Shown here piece after piece: positions 21,401-32,922 of a stretch of 64,000 nt of DNA. Positions within the stretch are counted from its first letter, which is position 1. The number at the start of each line of letters is the position of its first letter. The translations under genes and the position numbers were made by a program. The notes beneath the pieces are model-generated. The model was not told the DNA's origin and ran no database searches. It saw only the letters and a list, made by a program, of their open reading frames with translations. Source of the stretch: Mallotus nudiflorus (lineage: Eukaryota > Streptophyta > Magnoliopsida > Malpighiales > Euphorbiaceae); NCBI GenBank assembly GCA_947683625.1, contig CANTUR010000282.1, forward strand, positions 682,001 through 746,000, in the 5' to 3' direction.

Positions 21401-22794
21401 CCAAATATAGGATCAAGGGTTTACCTAGCCTCAATGGTTTAAGTACAGTTGGATTAATGAGCCTTAAAGTCATCATTCCACTCTACAGGTTAATCTTTTC
21501 TCAAAAGCTTGAAGATTGGGTCACAAATATTAGTAAGCCTTGCAATGAACCTACTAATATACTGCAACCTACCTATGAACCCTCTCACATCTTTCTCTAT
21601 CCTTAGTGCTGGCATTTCCTAAATGGCTTTCACTTTATCTAGATCTACTTCGATTCCTCTGCTACTTACTATATGCCCTAGCAACTTCCCTAAAGTAACT
21701 CCAAGAATGCATTTCTTTGGGTTGAGTCTTAAATTATACCTCTTAATGCATGCCAAGAACTTTTCCAATGCTTCAAAATGCCCCTCTCTTATTTCTAACT
21801 TGACCATCATATCGTCCACATATACCTCCACTTAATAAAACATCATGTCGTGGAAAAGAGCAGTGGCTACCCTTTGATATGTTGCACCTGCATTCTTCAA
21901 CCCAAAAGGCATAACCTTGTAGCATTATGCCCCCCATTTCGTGATGAAAGATGTCTTGATCTTATCCATAACTACCATCATTATCTAATTATACTTAGAG
22001 AACCCATCCATGAAGGAGAACATCGCACTTGACACCGCACTATCCACTATCACATCGATGTGAGGTAAAAGGAAGTCATCCTTCGGACATGCTTTATTTA
22101 AATCCCTAAAATCAACACACATTCACACCTTACCATCTTTCTTGGGTATCGGGACTATGTTTGCTAGCCATTGGGGATAATTTACTACCTCTAAAAAGTT
22201 GACCTGAATGTTTTTAGCAATTTCTTCTCTTATCTTTTTAGTCCATCTAAATCTTAGCCTGCATAATTTTTGTTTAATTGGTTTTATTTTCGAATGAGTT
22301 AGAATGTGATGCTCTACGATGTCCCTGTTTAAACCTGGCATGTCTTCATAGGTCCAAGCAAATACTACCTTTCTTTTTGTTAGTATTTTCTCAAAATTTT
22401 CCCTCTCTTTAGGAGTTATATCATGTGATATAGAAATGTTCTTTGGATTATCATTCACGCCTATGTTAAATGAATCAAATTGAATTGAATTAATTTCAAA
22501 CAGGCATGAATGATCAAAATTATAATGCATAGAACTATCAGGATGCACATCATACAAGTAAGCAAAACCAGCGTTCATATCATTTACCAAAGAAAAAACA
22601 TAGTTTTCATCCTCATAGAGACTGAACGCTATTACGTCAGTTTCTTCATAAAAAACATTAGTAAATCTATCACTAATAAGAGTAGCTAAATCTTCAGGTG
22701 GCAAACATAGAAGCTCTTCAACAACAGCATCCCCCATTCTTCCAGCTACTTGCTTCATCACTTCTTCTTTGTTGCTCTCGACTAAGTTTTCCAC
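21401..22794 (-). pseudogene. Reverse transcriptase of element A, broken
   Basis: Minus-strand reverse transcriptase. Seen: the long open piece 22794-22123 has the pre-RT linker (RKVVFAWTYEDMPGL) and the RT start (YPQWLANIVPIPKKDGKV). It is followed after 22122 by MCVDFRDLNKACPKDDF, FMDGFSKYN-stop, VMPFGLKNAGATYQR, and at 21831-21619 VYVDDMMVK, the YVDD catalytic motif, then LRLNPKKC and LLGHIVSSRGIE. Premature stops at several points (for example after FSKYN and before VEVYVDD) and a lost reading frame after 21500 make it inactive, though the catalytic motif itself is preserved. Confidence 0.9.
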
Positions 22795-23177
22795 AATCTG
22801 GTCCTAAAAAATCTCAAACCCAAGAACATTTTTTCCAGTGACATTAATGGACTCCTTAGCACCCAGATGGTACTTGCCCTCTCTTGGCTTGATGAATTCT
22901 CACTTAATAGCCTAACTCTCCCTAGGGCCTTATTTCTTTTGGCCTTCTCCTTCTTTCTTGCCCTTCTACTATTAAATCCTATCTCAGCACACCTTAATCC
23001 TTCAGTGTCATTTTGACTCTTGAATTCTAGGAGCTTAGGACTTCCTTACTCATTCTTTCCTAGCCCCCATCCAAGTTGGTAGTTCATGCTCTCCATCATT
23101 TTTACAACCCTTGGGTCCGTCTCAATCCTATCAAATATCCCAGCAATTTGAAAACTAGGAGGAATACATACTTATTT
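22795..23177 (-). other. Protease-RT linker of element A
   Basis: Decayed minus-strand coding sequence joining protease to reverse transcriptase. Stops in all frames, no domain recognised. Confidence 0.5.
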
Positions 23178-24065
23178 CTATTTTTCTAGTATGGTAGCCA
23201 CAACTGCATTGGTTCCTACTTCGATTGTCACTACATCTCCTTCATAAAAGAATTTTATCTTCTGGTGCATAGTTGAGGTTACCCCTCCCAAAGCATAAAA
23301 CCATGGCCTTCCCAACAACAAGGCATAAGTAATTGGTATATATAGCATGGTGAACTCAATGGTTGATTCCATAGGTCCTATTTTAACTAGAGCTTGGAAT
23401 GTCCCCTCCACATTCCTAGTGTTGTCATCATAGGCTCTAATTATAAGGTTTGAATCTATCAAGTCTTCAACTTTCAAACCTAAGTTAGGCAAGATCTTCA
23501 ATGGGCATACATTAATGGCAGAACCATCATCAACCATTGCAAAGTTGGTTCTTTTCCCTTTTACTTTAGTTTGGATAAACAGTGCCTTATTATGATTTCT
23601 TCCTTCCAAAGGCAAGTCATCATCTGAGAAGGTTATCAGACCGTGTTTCTTTTTTGTAACCTTTGCTACCATAGCCTCGGGTGTGGTTATTGTTTTAATG
23701 TTCGTGTTCGATAGAGCTTTTACTAAAGCTCTTCTGTGGCTGCCTGAGTGCATCAGTAGTTCCTAAATACTAACATTTGCCTTAGCCTTCTTCAATTGTT
23801 CCATAATTAGGTCTTCCTTTTCCCCTTCTTCTATTTCTGCATCATTTGTCTCTTCTCTTTTTGCAACTCTCTCAATATTCTTTTCTACTGCCTTGTAATT
23901 CCCCCCACTTCTAATGACATAATTCACTTTGGGGTCATCACTCCACACATCCAAACTAGTGGGACTCTCTTCATCAGAGTCATACCAAATTTCTACAACT
24001 CTAATTATTCTGTCCCGCTTTCTGTCCTTCCATACTTCTAATATGCACGTTTCCTTTCCTTCCAT
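23178..24065 (-). pseudogene. Aspartic protease region of element A
   Basis: Retroviral-type aspartic protease that would cleave the Gag-Pol polyprotein. Seen: an open piece at 23753-23178 (191 aa) has the active-site region AMVDDGSAINVCPL (canonical form D-x-GS) at residues 72-85 and the second protease landmark LLLGRPWFYALGGV about 75 residues later. The upstream open piece 24065-23763 (100 aa, rich in E and K) is the linker to gag. A stop separates the two. Spacing and motifs match Tat-type proteases. Confidence 0.8.
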
Positions 24066-24107
24066 GCTAAACCTTCCCAGATGTGCTCTTAGTAATTCCT
24101 CAATCCC

Positions 24108-25872
24108 CTATTTGGGAGTTAAAGACTCCTTATTCTCTTTTTTCATTGCCCCATCACCAAATTCATCACCCCATCCTAAGGGCACAATCCCCTCAAAAGG
24201 TATATCACTGGAAGCAGGCTTTGAATAGAATACCCTACAATCAAATTTTTTAAAGGGTTGCCCTAATAAATCATCAACTCCTCTAAAGGCATTGAGAGAT
24301 TCTCCATTAGCTGTAGGGTTTAGGTTTTCAAAGGAATTTAGCACTTCTTCTTCGCTCACTCCTGAGTTAATCATCATAGTGCCCGATGGTGGCACATTTT
24401 GGTAGTCAGGGAAAAGATTGTTTCTAGTGTTTAGGTTGGAGTTGGATTTTTTAAGGTGTATGATTTTTTTAGAGTCTATTAGGTTTTGGATCTCGTGTTT
24501 GAGGTGAATACAGGTGTCTGTGGAGTGGCTAGCTACTTGGTGAAACTTGTAGTAGCTATTAAGGTCATAGCCTGGGATATTTGAGTTAGGTGGTTTAGAG
24601 AAGGTTAAAGGTCAAAGTAAGCCTTTCTGGATCAAACATTTTAGGACTTTGTAGAGTGGTTGATAAAAGTTGGAGAATCTCTAGGGTTGCTAAACTGCAC
24701 ACACCTCGACAGCTCAACTAGTACTTCCCTGTTATATGCCCCTAGTTAGGTAGTTTTGGGTTTTAGTGCCTCTAGAGCTTCTTTTCTTTTCATTCTCAAT
24801 CTCTTCTACTTGCAGACCATCATCATATAGGTCTATAAAATTTTTGGAGTTCATCATCTGCAACCTCTCGACTAGATTAGGTGACACACTATGAACTATC
24901 ATCCTAACTTGATCCTTCTCGGCCAGGTTATTCTTCATCAGCCCTGCTTTATTCATGAATCTAGTAAGGAAAACAGAGAAAGATTCATTGGCTTTCTACT
25001 TGGTCAATTCTAAATCCATGATGGACACTTCCAATCTAGTGTTATAATCATACTGTTTCAAAAAAGTAGTACACAGTTCTTTCCAATTAGCCCTGACAAA
25101 CTTTTCCAACCAACCCTGACAAACTTTTCCTACCCATGATACCAATTTACAACCATTCCCTCTAAAGATAGTATAAATAACGTAGTAATCACTTCTAATG
25201 GGGCCTTAGTAGTGCTCTTAGTTATTGTGTATTGATTGAGATGAATCCTAGGATCTCCAGTTCCATTAAACTTCTGTAGCTAAGGCATTTTAAACTTCAT
25301 AGGTAGCTTATTACCCTCCATTAGTAGCACATCATTAAAGTCAAATGAATATCCCATGCCTTATCCTCTAAGCAACTCTTCCATCTTGGACATTTTTTGG
25401 GTTAGCGCTTGCATCTGCTTGGACTTATGGTCTTGTGCCAGTTCAAGTGATTCTCTCTTTGCCTTTTCTATTATATAGTTCTTAACATCCTTAAGCTTCA
25501 CATCAACAACAGGTGGGTTTCTAGTAACAAGTTGCCCCCCAGCATTATTGGCAGCAGGTGGAGCATCTGTAGCAAGTGGGATAGCTGTAGCAATATGTGG
25601 TTGATCAATTACAGGTGGTGGTATGACAATAGTAGCAGGTTGCATCAATCTAGATAAAGCCTGTCTCAGTTCATCTTGTATCATAGCCTCATGTCATCCA
25701 TCAAAGCTCCCTTAATGTCTTCTAAAGTCCAGTTCCCTTACTATTGTTCCATTTGTTCATATTCAGATGAAGTTTGTTTAGCTTCCAAGTAAAGTGGGTT
25801 GATAGGGCTTCTTTCCAATCTATCCAGTCTATTTAGGATTTCCTTTGCTAAGGCTTTAGGACTTTGACTCAT
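24108..25872 (-). pseudogene. gag of element A, broken
   Basis: Capsid protein gene. Start ATG at 25872-25870 (MSQSPKALAKEILNRLDRLE). Pieces: 25684-25361 (107 aa, proline/alanine-rich, then a coiled-coil-like ALTQKMSKMEELLRG). A capsid part around 25300-24960 in broken frames. 24956-24732 (EKDQVRMIVHSVSPNLVERL...NFIDLYDDGLQVE), the end of the capsid domain. A zinc-knuckle-like segment near 24560 (YYKFHQVASHSTDTCIHLKHEI), in which cysteines are mostly lost. The last piece, 24395-24108, leads towards protease. Confidence 0.75.
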
Positions 25873-26797
25873 TCTTTTTAGTCTGTGACCTCGTCATCCC
25901 CAAATACAAGAAGACCCCCATGTATATATGATGGCTACAAAATAAGGTGTTAGTATGATGAATCAGATGTATGTATGCATGATGCACGTGTTATGCAACA
26001 AGTAGCAAGTATCAATCAAGTGTACAATATACATCCTTCCAACCTTATTCCTCCCACACACGTGTTCAATGGTGAGTCTCTTGGCCTAGGATTTTTGGTC
26101 TTGGTCTTAATAACAACGAGGAATATTAGGGACCACCGCACAGGCCAGATCTCTCTTAAAGTAGTAAAGCATGAAAACGTCAATTCTAGGTATAAAAGTT
26201 TAGCCCAATCTTCATTACCCCAAAGGGCTTCAAAAGTATGGGCCTGGGCTTTTATAGATAGAAATACCTCATGGTAATAAGCATAGAAACAACATTTCTA
26301 AGTATAAAAGTCTAGCATAATCTTTATTGGCCCAAGTGGGCTTTAAAAGTATGGGCCTAGACTTTTATAGATAGAAATATCTCATGGCAAAAATCATACA
26401 AGAAATTTTTGGTAGATCCTATGGGAAGTAACTAAACCATTATATGTGGTTAGAGTCTAGTGAAATGTGAAGGTTCCCTTAGCAAGATGTCCTCCTTTAA
26501 GACTTGGTTTACAGGCTAAAGTCAGAGGGGCCTAACATCCTTTGCAAACTCGAGAGAATATTACCGCCCTTTAGGACTTAGGTTACAGACTCTGGTCAGA
26601 TGAGCCCAATATTCTCTCTTAAACGGAATTAAGGATAAGAGTGATGGTTAGCCAATTTACAACTCTATGAAGCTAGTGGAATCATGAAATCATAAACCAA
26701 TGCCATCAGTTTAACAGGGACATGCAGAATGAATGCAAGAATAAAATGATAATTAATAAAATAATTCTAAAGAAGAAAAATAGAATCAATATCTCTT
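25873..26797 (-). other. Untranslated leader of element A with tandem duplications
   Basis: Between primer site and gag. Contains two copies of a unit of about 115 bases (about 26160-26280 and 26281-26395, sharing AAAAGTATGGGCCT and TTTTATAGATAGAAATA) and two copies of a unit of about 85 bases (26475-26555 and 26560-26635). No gene. Confidence 0.7.
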
Positions 26798-26816
26798 ATC
26801 CCTAATGGAGTCACCA
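26798..26816 (-). other. Primer-binding site of element A (tRNA-Arg type)
   Basis: Minus strand TGGTGACTCCATTAGGGAT, one base after the LTR end. From memory, the complement of the 3' end of a plant tRNA-Arg is nearly the same, differing by three transitions. tRNA-Arg priming is known for Tat/Ogre elements. Its position and TGG start make the assignment likely. Confidence 0.7.
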
Positions 26817-26817
26817 C

Positions 26818-29014
26818 CGTAGACGGTGGGGTTTAGCGCACGCCTAAGATTTTAGCAATCATGACACTGTTTGGGCTCGAGGGGCCCTAAGGGACACACT
26901 ACTATGTCACAAAGACATAGTGTGGACATCAAGAGTCACCACCCAGTGTAATAACTAGGACAAATCGAAAAGGTGGTACTCGATTCTCTAAAAGAAAGCT
27001 AGCACCACAACTAGGAGATTCTGGGAATGGATACTAACTTCTCTTAGTCTCGTGTTCATTTATAATCACTTTATGAATTACTATCTTATTCTCTAATTAC
27101 ATGTAATTTTATTTAAACCCAAATTAAACATCCATCTAACCCAAAAAAAGCAACAAATCATAAAATTACATATAAAAAATGCATACAAAAGGCAGCGTCC
27201 CTAAGTCTAAACTAGGTTAATTTTTAAAAGTTAGCTAATTCTACATTATTTACAAGTGAATTGGACTAGAGATGGGCTTACATTTTAATTGAATTAGTGA
27301 GTCTAAATCTACTTGTTTTAATTCTAAAACGTGGGCCTAAATCTATTAATTTTAAGAAACAAAATAGAAATTAATTAGTTGGCTTAATTCTACTTGATTT
27401 TAAATTAAGTGATGTGATCCTAAATATATTTATTTTAAAAGAAATGAAATTAATGGGCTGAGCAAAATCTAAATTAATTTTAATTACTAGAAATGGGGCT
27501 AAGGTCTTAATTAATTTTTTTTAAAAGAAATAAAATAAATTAGTGGGCTAAAGTCTAAGTTAATTTTATTAATTAAAAGTGGGCCTAAATCTAATTTAAT
27601 CTAAATGGGCCTAAATTAATTTTAAATTAATTAAAACCTAAAAACCATTTAAAAAGTCTATTTATTAAATGGGTTAGAACTTAACGTGGGCTTAGGGCCC
27701 AAAGAGATAAAAATATGCAAACAAGCCCAAACAACAAATTAAAGCAAATAATGAATAAAAAATATACATTCAGTAATTTCTAACCTAATTTTAATTGCAT
27801 GCAACCTAAATTAATCTAAAGCAACCATTGATTTTAATTGATATTTACCCAATTGAACCTAAATTACTAATCAATTTTAGTGCAGAGAAATAAAATTCTA
27901 CTATTTCCCACTATTGGGGCTATTACAAACTACTGTGTAGAAATTAAAATCAAATTAATTACAACCTAGAATAAAAGCAAATTAAAAGAACGCAAAAATC
28001 ATAAATCCTAAATCCTATAGGTCTTTTACATATCTTAATCCATGGCATTACATGGATTCCTCTAATGGTCATTACCAAAATCTCATATCACTACCCTCAC
28101 CTCCAGAGTACTACAAAACATCAATCAAAACAAAAAAAAAATAAAAAAATTTATTTAGTAACTATTCAATTAAGAAATAAAATAATAAAAAAAGAAAGAG
28201 TAGAAGATACTATGCAAATGTTGTTTGAATGCCCCTCAAATTGGGATTGTTACTGTTTTGAGGTTGACTCTATTGTTTTTTTCTCGATCTTTTGGACTTT
28301 AAAAGTAATGAACATATTTCTTTTTAGTTTGCAATAGCTCTCTGGTTTTTTCGTAGCTCTTCTTTCTAAAGTTTTTTCACAACTCTTTTTTTCTTTTTTT
28401 TTTCCTCTTTTCTTCCTTCTTTTTCTTCACATACTCTCTCTCTCAGCTTTTAAAGCCTAGCCTAGCAACCCCAGCTCCTGTGATCACACAAGGAAGTTGC
28501 GTAATAGTTAGGAGTGAGATCAAGAGTCTTTGCATTTTATTTTTTCAATTTTCAAAATCAAGATAATGAGATGATGAGAGATAGGGTTTTGAAAAAATCA
28601 AAGACTCACATGCATGGACATGTGGTGTCCTAGACCACTGAAAAAATTGAAAAATTCTAAAAAAAATCAATTTTCAGCATAAAAAAACACTTTTTAGCTA
28701 AAATTGGCATTCCATAATGCCGATTTTCATCCCGCAATGCTTACTGGCATAACGTAATGCTGATCAGCATTACACAATGTCGGTTGATCAATTTTCATTT
28801 TTTAAAAATTATATTACAAATAGGTCCTCGAAATTTTTTAATTTTTGCAATCAAATCCCTAAAAAAACTAATTTTGCAATTAAATCCATAAATGTTGCAA
28901 TTTAGTCCTTTAAATCATGAAACTTGACACCAAAGATCAATTCTCAATTAGATTTTCATCTAGGGGCTTTCATTGCATACATGCACAATTGCATCCCGAA
29001 ATTGGGTGCTTATA
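26818..29014 (-). repeat. 5' LTR of element A
   Basis: 2197 bases from TATAAGCACCC (29014; the third base changed from G to A on the element strand) to ...CGTCTACG (26818). Palindrome array at 28706-28781. Contains many TGGGCC motifs (27250-27650). It retains the segment missing from the 3' copy. Confidence 0.85.
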
Positions 29015-29019
29015 GCCAT
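29015..29019 (+). repeat. Target-site duplication of element A, right copy (GCCAT)
   Basis: Identical to 12709-12713. Confidence 0.85.
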
Positions 29020-29048
29020 TTTTTCTCTCTCTCTCATTTTACATTTTA

Positions 29049-29150
29049 CCTGGACCACCTTTTTTAAGGTTTTCAATCCAGCAGGACTTTTTTTTATTTT
29101 GGTCTCTAATTTTTTTCCTACATGACCTCTTTTTGAGGTTTTCTCCCTAG
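29049..29150 (-). repeat. Post-integrase hairpins of element B
   Basis: Two units: CTGGA / TCCAG (29050-29081) with inner ACCTT / AAGGT (29057-29070), and a weaker outer CTA / TAG with inner ACCTC / GAGGT (29125-29139). Same architecture as at 345-376, 12676-12709 and 19188-19217. Confidence 0.6.
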
Positions 29151-29158
29151 CGAGACTT

Positions 29159-31780
29159 TTACACAAAGTACTTTTTAACCTTGTCCACGTTAATAAGCTC
29201 GCTAAATTTGTTCCCTTCCATGTAAGATAGAATAGTAGCACCTTTGAAAAACAACTTCTTCACTACATACGAACCTTCCCAGTTTGGCTTGAAGTTACCT
29301 TGTGGCTCAATCATGATTGGCTTAGTGAGTTTCAATACTAAATCACCCTCCTTGATCTTTCCTGGCTTAATTTTCTTGTTATAGTACCGAGTCATTCTTT
29401 TCTGATACAATTATAAGTGATACATAGCTTTCATTCTCTTCTCATCCAACAATGTCAACTACGCTAATTGGCTCTAGTACTTAGGAATTTTAGATTCCAA
29501 TAGAACTCTTAATGATTGAACCTCAACCTCTATTGACAATACAGCTTCACGCCCATATACCAAGGAATATGGAGTGACGCCAGTCGAGGTTCAAGTAGTA
29601 GTCCTATATCCCTACAATGAAAATTATAAATAGTTTGCCTAATCCCAGTAATTCTACATCATATTAACAGGATTTTCTTTACATTTTTGTTTGTAGCTTC
29701 CACTGCCCTATTCGCCTATGGCTTATACGAAGATGACCTATGATGCTTGATCTTGTATTCTTTTAACAATGCAGTTGTCTCTACCCAAAACTAAACCCTA
29801 TTATCGATTATGATATGATGATGTAGTCCATATCTTCAAATTATATTCTTCTCAATGAATCTTTCCATTTGCTTCGAGCCAATAGTGGTATAAGATTCAG
29901 CTTCAACCCATTTAGAGAAATAATCAATCGCCACCACTATATATCAATGACCATTGGATGCCTTCGGCCTTATCTCAATTATGATATTAATTCCCCAGAC
30001 TGTAAATGGCTAAGAAGGAGTCATTCCATGAACTTCCATGGATGGTAGATGACTAAAATCCCCATAAGCTTAGCAGTTATGGCATTCTTCAAAAACTTAA
30101 CACAATCTATCCCTATGGTCAACCAAAATTAACTTTGACAACCTATCTTCTTCACCAAGATTGTCCCATTCATGCGTGGCCTGCATACTCTTTTTTTCAC
30201 TACTTCCATAAGTTTCTGGGCTTCATCTCTGTCAGCATATCTCAAGTGAACCCCAATTGGCATCCTTTTGTACAATATTATAGCTAATGAAGTGACAATA
30301 TCCTCAAAGACATTATTTCTTTCTTATTAGCACCCTCAAGGAATTTTCCTACTTTTAAATACTATTACAAATCATAGAACCAAGGCTTTTCAAGAATATC
30401 AATTGGCATCACCCTTATCTCCTCATGACAAGGGTTTTAGGTTTTTACTAAAATAAGGGGTTTGACACTTACTGGCTTTCTATTTTCCCATACCGAAGCC
30501 AAAGTAGCAAAAGCATTAGCTAGTTGATTTTCATCTTAGGGTAGATGAACAAACCTGCATTAGGTAAAAGATAACAAAATAGTAGCTAAATAATCCCAAT
30601 ATAGACATAGCTTATCTATTTTTACTTCCCATTCTTTAAAAGCTTGCTTTACAACCAGTATAAATCTCTATACATAGTGACATCTTCTGCCCCCACACTG
30701 CACAACACTTCTAAACTGAAGATACAAACTTCATATTCAACTTGATTATTTGTCACCTCAAACTCTAGTCTTTTTGCCATCAGGATCATCTCTCTTTTTA
30801 GTGTGTTCAAAATTACACTAATGCCTACCCCCTTATTGTTAACAGGTCCATCAAAATACATTTTTCATCCCTAGACCTCTATTACCCCCAGATGTCCATC
30901 TGAAAACTCTAGCTCCCACTCTTGTTCATCATCTACTAGGTTCTGAGCTAAAAAGTCTACTACTGCCCTTCCTTTCACTACTTTCTTTATTAAGTAGTTA
31001 ATATCAAATTCAGTGAGCAAAACCAACCATCTAGCTAATTTGCCTATTAGCGAGGGAGTATGTTAGAGGTATCTGAGAGGGTTATGTTTAGAGACTGCCT
31101 GCACTTTATAGGATTGGAAATAATGTCATAGTTTCTTAATTGCCTAGATTATAGCTAAACATTCTTGCTCAAGTAATATATTGCATGCTCGACTTTCCCT
31201 TCACTTTCTTGGGCTAATATTGCACCTATTGCATCATTCTCAATTACTAGATAAAGGATTAAGGGTTTTTATAGCCTTGGCAGTTGTAAGACTAGGGGAT
31301 TCATCAAATAATTTTTAATAGTTTCAAAAGCTTATTGACACTTATCATCCCATATCACTGGTTGGTTCTTCTTTAGAAGCTTGAAGATTGGCTCACATAT
31401 AGTAGTCAACTTAGTTATGAACCTACTAGTATATTACAATCACCCAATGAATCCTCTGACTTCTTTTTCATTTCTTGCTGCAGGCATTTCCCTAATTGGT
31501 TTAACTTTGTCTGAGTCCACTTCTATCCCTTTCTAACTGACGATGTGCCCTAATAGTTTCCTAAATGTTATCCTAAAAATACACTTCTTTAGGTTTAATC
31601 TAAGATTATACTTTTTAGCTCTCACAAGGAACTTGTCTAATTCTTCAAAATTCCCCTCTTTAGTGGGAGATTTTACCATCATATCATCCATGTGTACCTC
31701 TATCTCCTTGTGGATCATGCCATATAGTAGGGTTGTAGCCATCCTCTGATAAGTAGCCCTTGCATTCTTTAATCTGAACA
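29159..31780 (-). pseudogene. pol of element B: RT end, RNase H, integrase (broken)
   Basis: Minus-strand polymerase gene of an older Tat-type element. Seen: reverse transcriptase at 31780-31533 (LKNARATYQRMATTL, then VHMDDMMVK where the catalytic Y-V has become H-M, then LRLNLKKCIF). RNase H near 31250-31000 (AQESEGKVEHAIYYLSK). The second RNase H at 30861-30649 (MYFDGPVNNKGVGISVIL, NNQVEYEVCI). Zinc-binding integrase region near 30180 (RVCRPRMNGTILVKK). The integrase C-terminus at 29410-29159 (MYQKRMTRYYNKKIKPGKI...LINVDKVKKYFV). Many stops. The reverse transcriptase continues on the far side of the copia insertion at 42082. Confidence 0.85.
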
Positions 31781-32856
31781 TGTTGACCTTAATAAGTTAA
31801 GCAATCTTGATTTTGATCATAACAAACTTAATTTTGAGCAACTAATGTGTTTACTTCAAGTGTGTATAAATTATGAACAAATTGAAAGTCAAAATAATAA
31901 TGAAATATAAAAAAAATTATTCTCCAAAGCCATTGCAAGCTCTATCTAAACCGAACTCACCACAGGGACTAAATTGCACAAAAAGTTATAATTTTGGTTG
32001 AAGTCCTAATCGGGACCAAAGTAGTCCCGAGCGAGACTAAAGTGAGCAAAAATTGATAAAATTAGCAGAACCCACCTCAATTGAGTGTCCCAATTAGGAC
32101 AGGGCAGTCCCAATCAGGACATGTTCATCCCGATTGGGAATAGGGCATTCTTTTAAATGCAATAACTTATAATGGCTATATGGTGCTAGTCCCGACTGGG
32201 ACTGATGATATCCCAACCGAGACCTAACAAAATGCAACTCAAAAATCTAAATTTTCATTCAAATGGACTTAGATTATAATGGGAAAAAATTATTGTTTAC
32301 AATAACTATAATTGGATTACTCAAGTAGAAATAAGACCTCTAAAGATTGTTTTAAGGTTAAAAAATTTTCTCATTCATTTCATACATTCAAGCATTTAAT
32401 TAAGCTCTCTAAACTCTTTTAGAATTCATTTCTTTATATAAAATCTTGTGAGAGTTAGTTATGTGTTAGAAATAGAATTTCTCTTCATCATAAATCTTGG
32501 GATAGATTAGAAGGGAAGTGAGATTTATTTTTAAAGGAATTGGTTTAAGTGTTGTCCATTGAAACACTTGGGATTTGATTTTTTGAGTGAGCCTTGAAAA
32601 CTCAAGTTATAAGGTTGTAAGAGTGAGCTATAAAACTCTTATGTAATCTCAATCTTGTGAACAAGATTATAGGTGATTGAAAATCCTAAAGGGATAAGTT
32701 AGGTGGAGATGTACGATTGTTGTTGAATCTGAACTCCTTAAATCTTTGTGTCCTTCATTCTTCCTTCTCAACTTCCATTCAATTCTTGCAAATAATTCTT
32801 TTAATTTCTCATTTTTATTTAATAGTCCTATTCACCCCCCTCCTATGACTCTTTCA
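31781..32856 (+). repeat. 5' LTR of the copia element
   Basis: 1076 bases, TGTTGACC...CTCTTTCA. Collinear with 40963-42081. Holds a series of GTCCC-4 nt-GGGAC palindromes (about 32003-32225, several decayed). Ends with CACCCCCCTCCTATGACTC before the terminus. Confidence 0.9.
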
Positions 32857-32858
32857 AT

Positions 32859-32870
32859 TGGTATCAGAGC
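32859..32870 (+). other. Primer-binding site of the copia element
   Basis: TGGTATCAGAGC two bases after the LTR, the standard site complementary to plant initiator tRNA-Met. Confidence 0.95.
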
Positions 32871-32922
32871 TTGAATTCTATGTACTTTATTGCTAGAATA
32901 TAATATCATAGGGAGTGAATCA

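Larger units (their letters stand above)
12714..29014 (-). mobile_element. Full-length Ty3/gypsy Tat/Ogre-type retrotransposon (element A)
   Basis: A 16.3-kb element on the minus strand with, in order, 5' LTR (29014-26818), primer site (26816-26798), long leader, gag, protease, reverse transcriptase, RNase H, a second RNase H region, integrase (end 19255), spacer with hairpins, an antisense PMD frame (16511-18455), a tandem hairpin array, polypurine tract (14425-14417) and 3' LTR (14412-12714). Flanked by a perfect GCCAT duplication. The Tat lineage call rests on the large size, the tRNA-Arg-type primer site, the double RNase H arrangement and the extra antisense frame. All frames contain stops, so it cannot move on its own. 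It sits inside element B. Confidence 0.9.
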
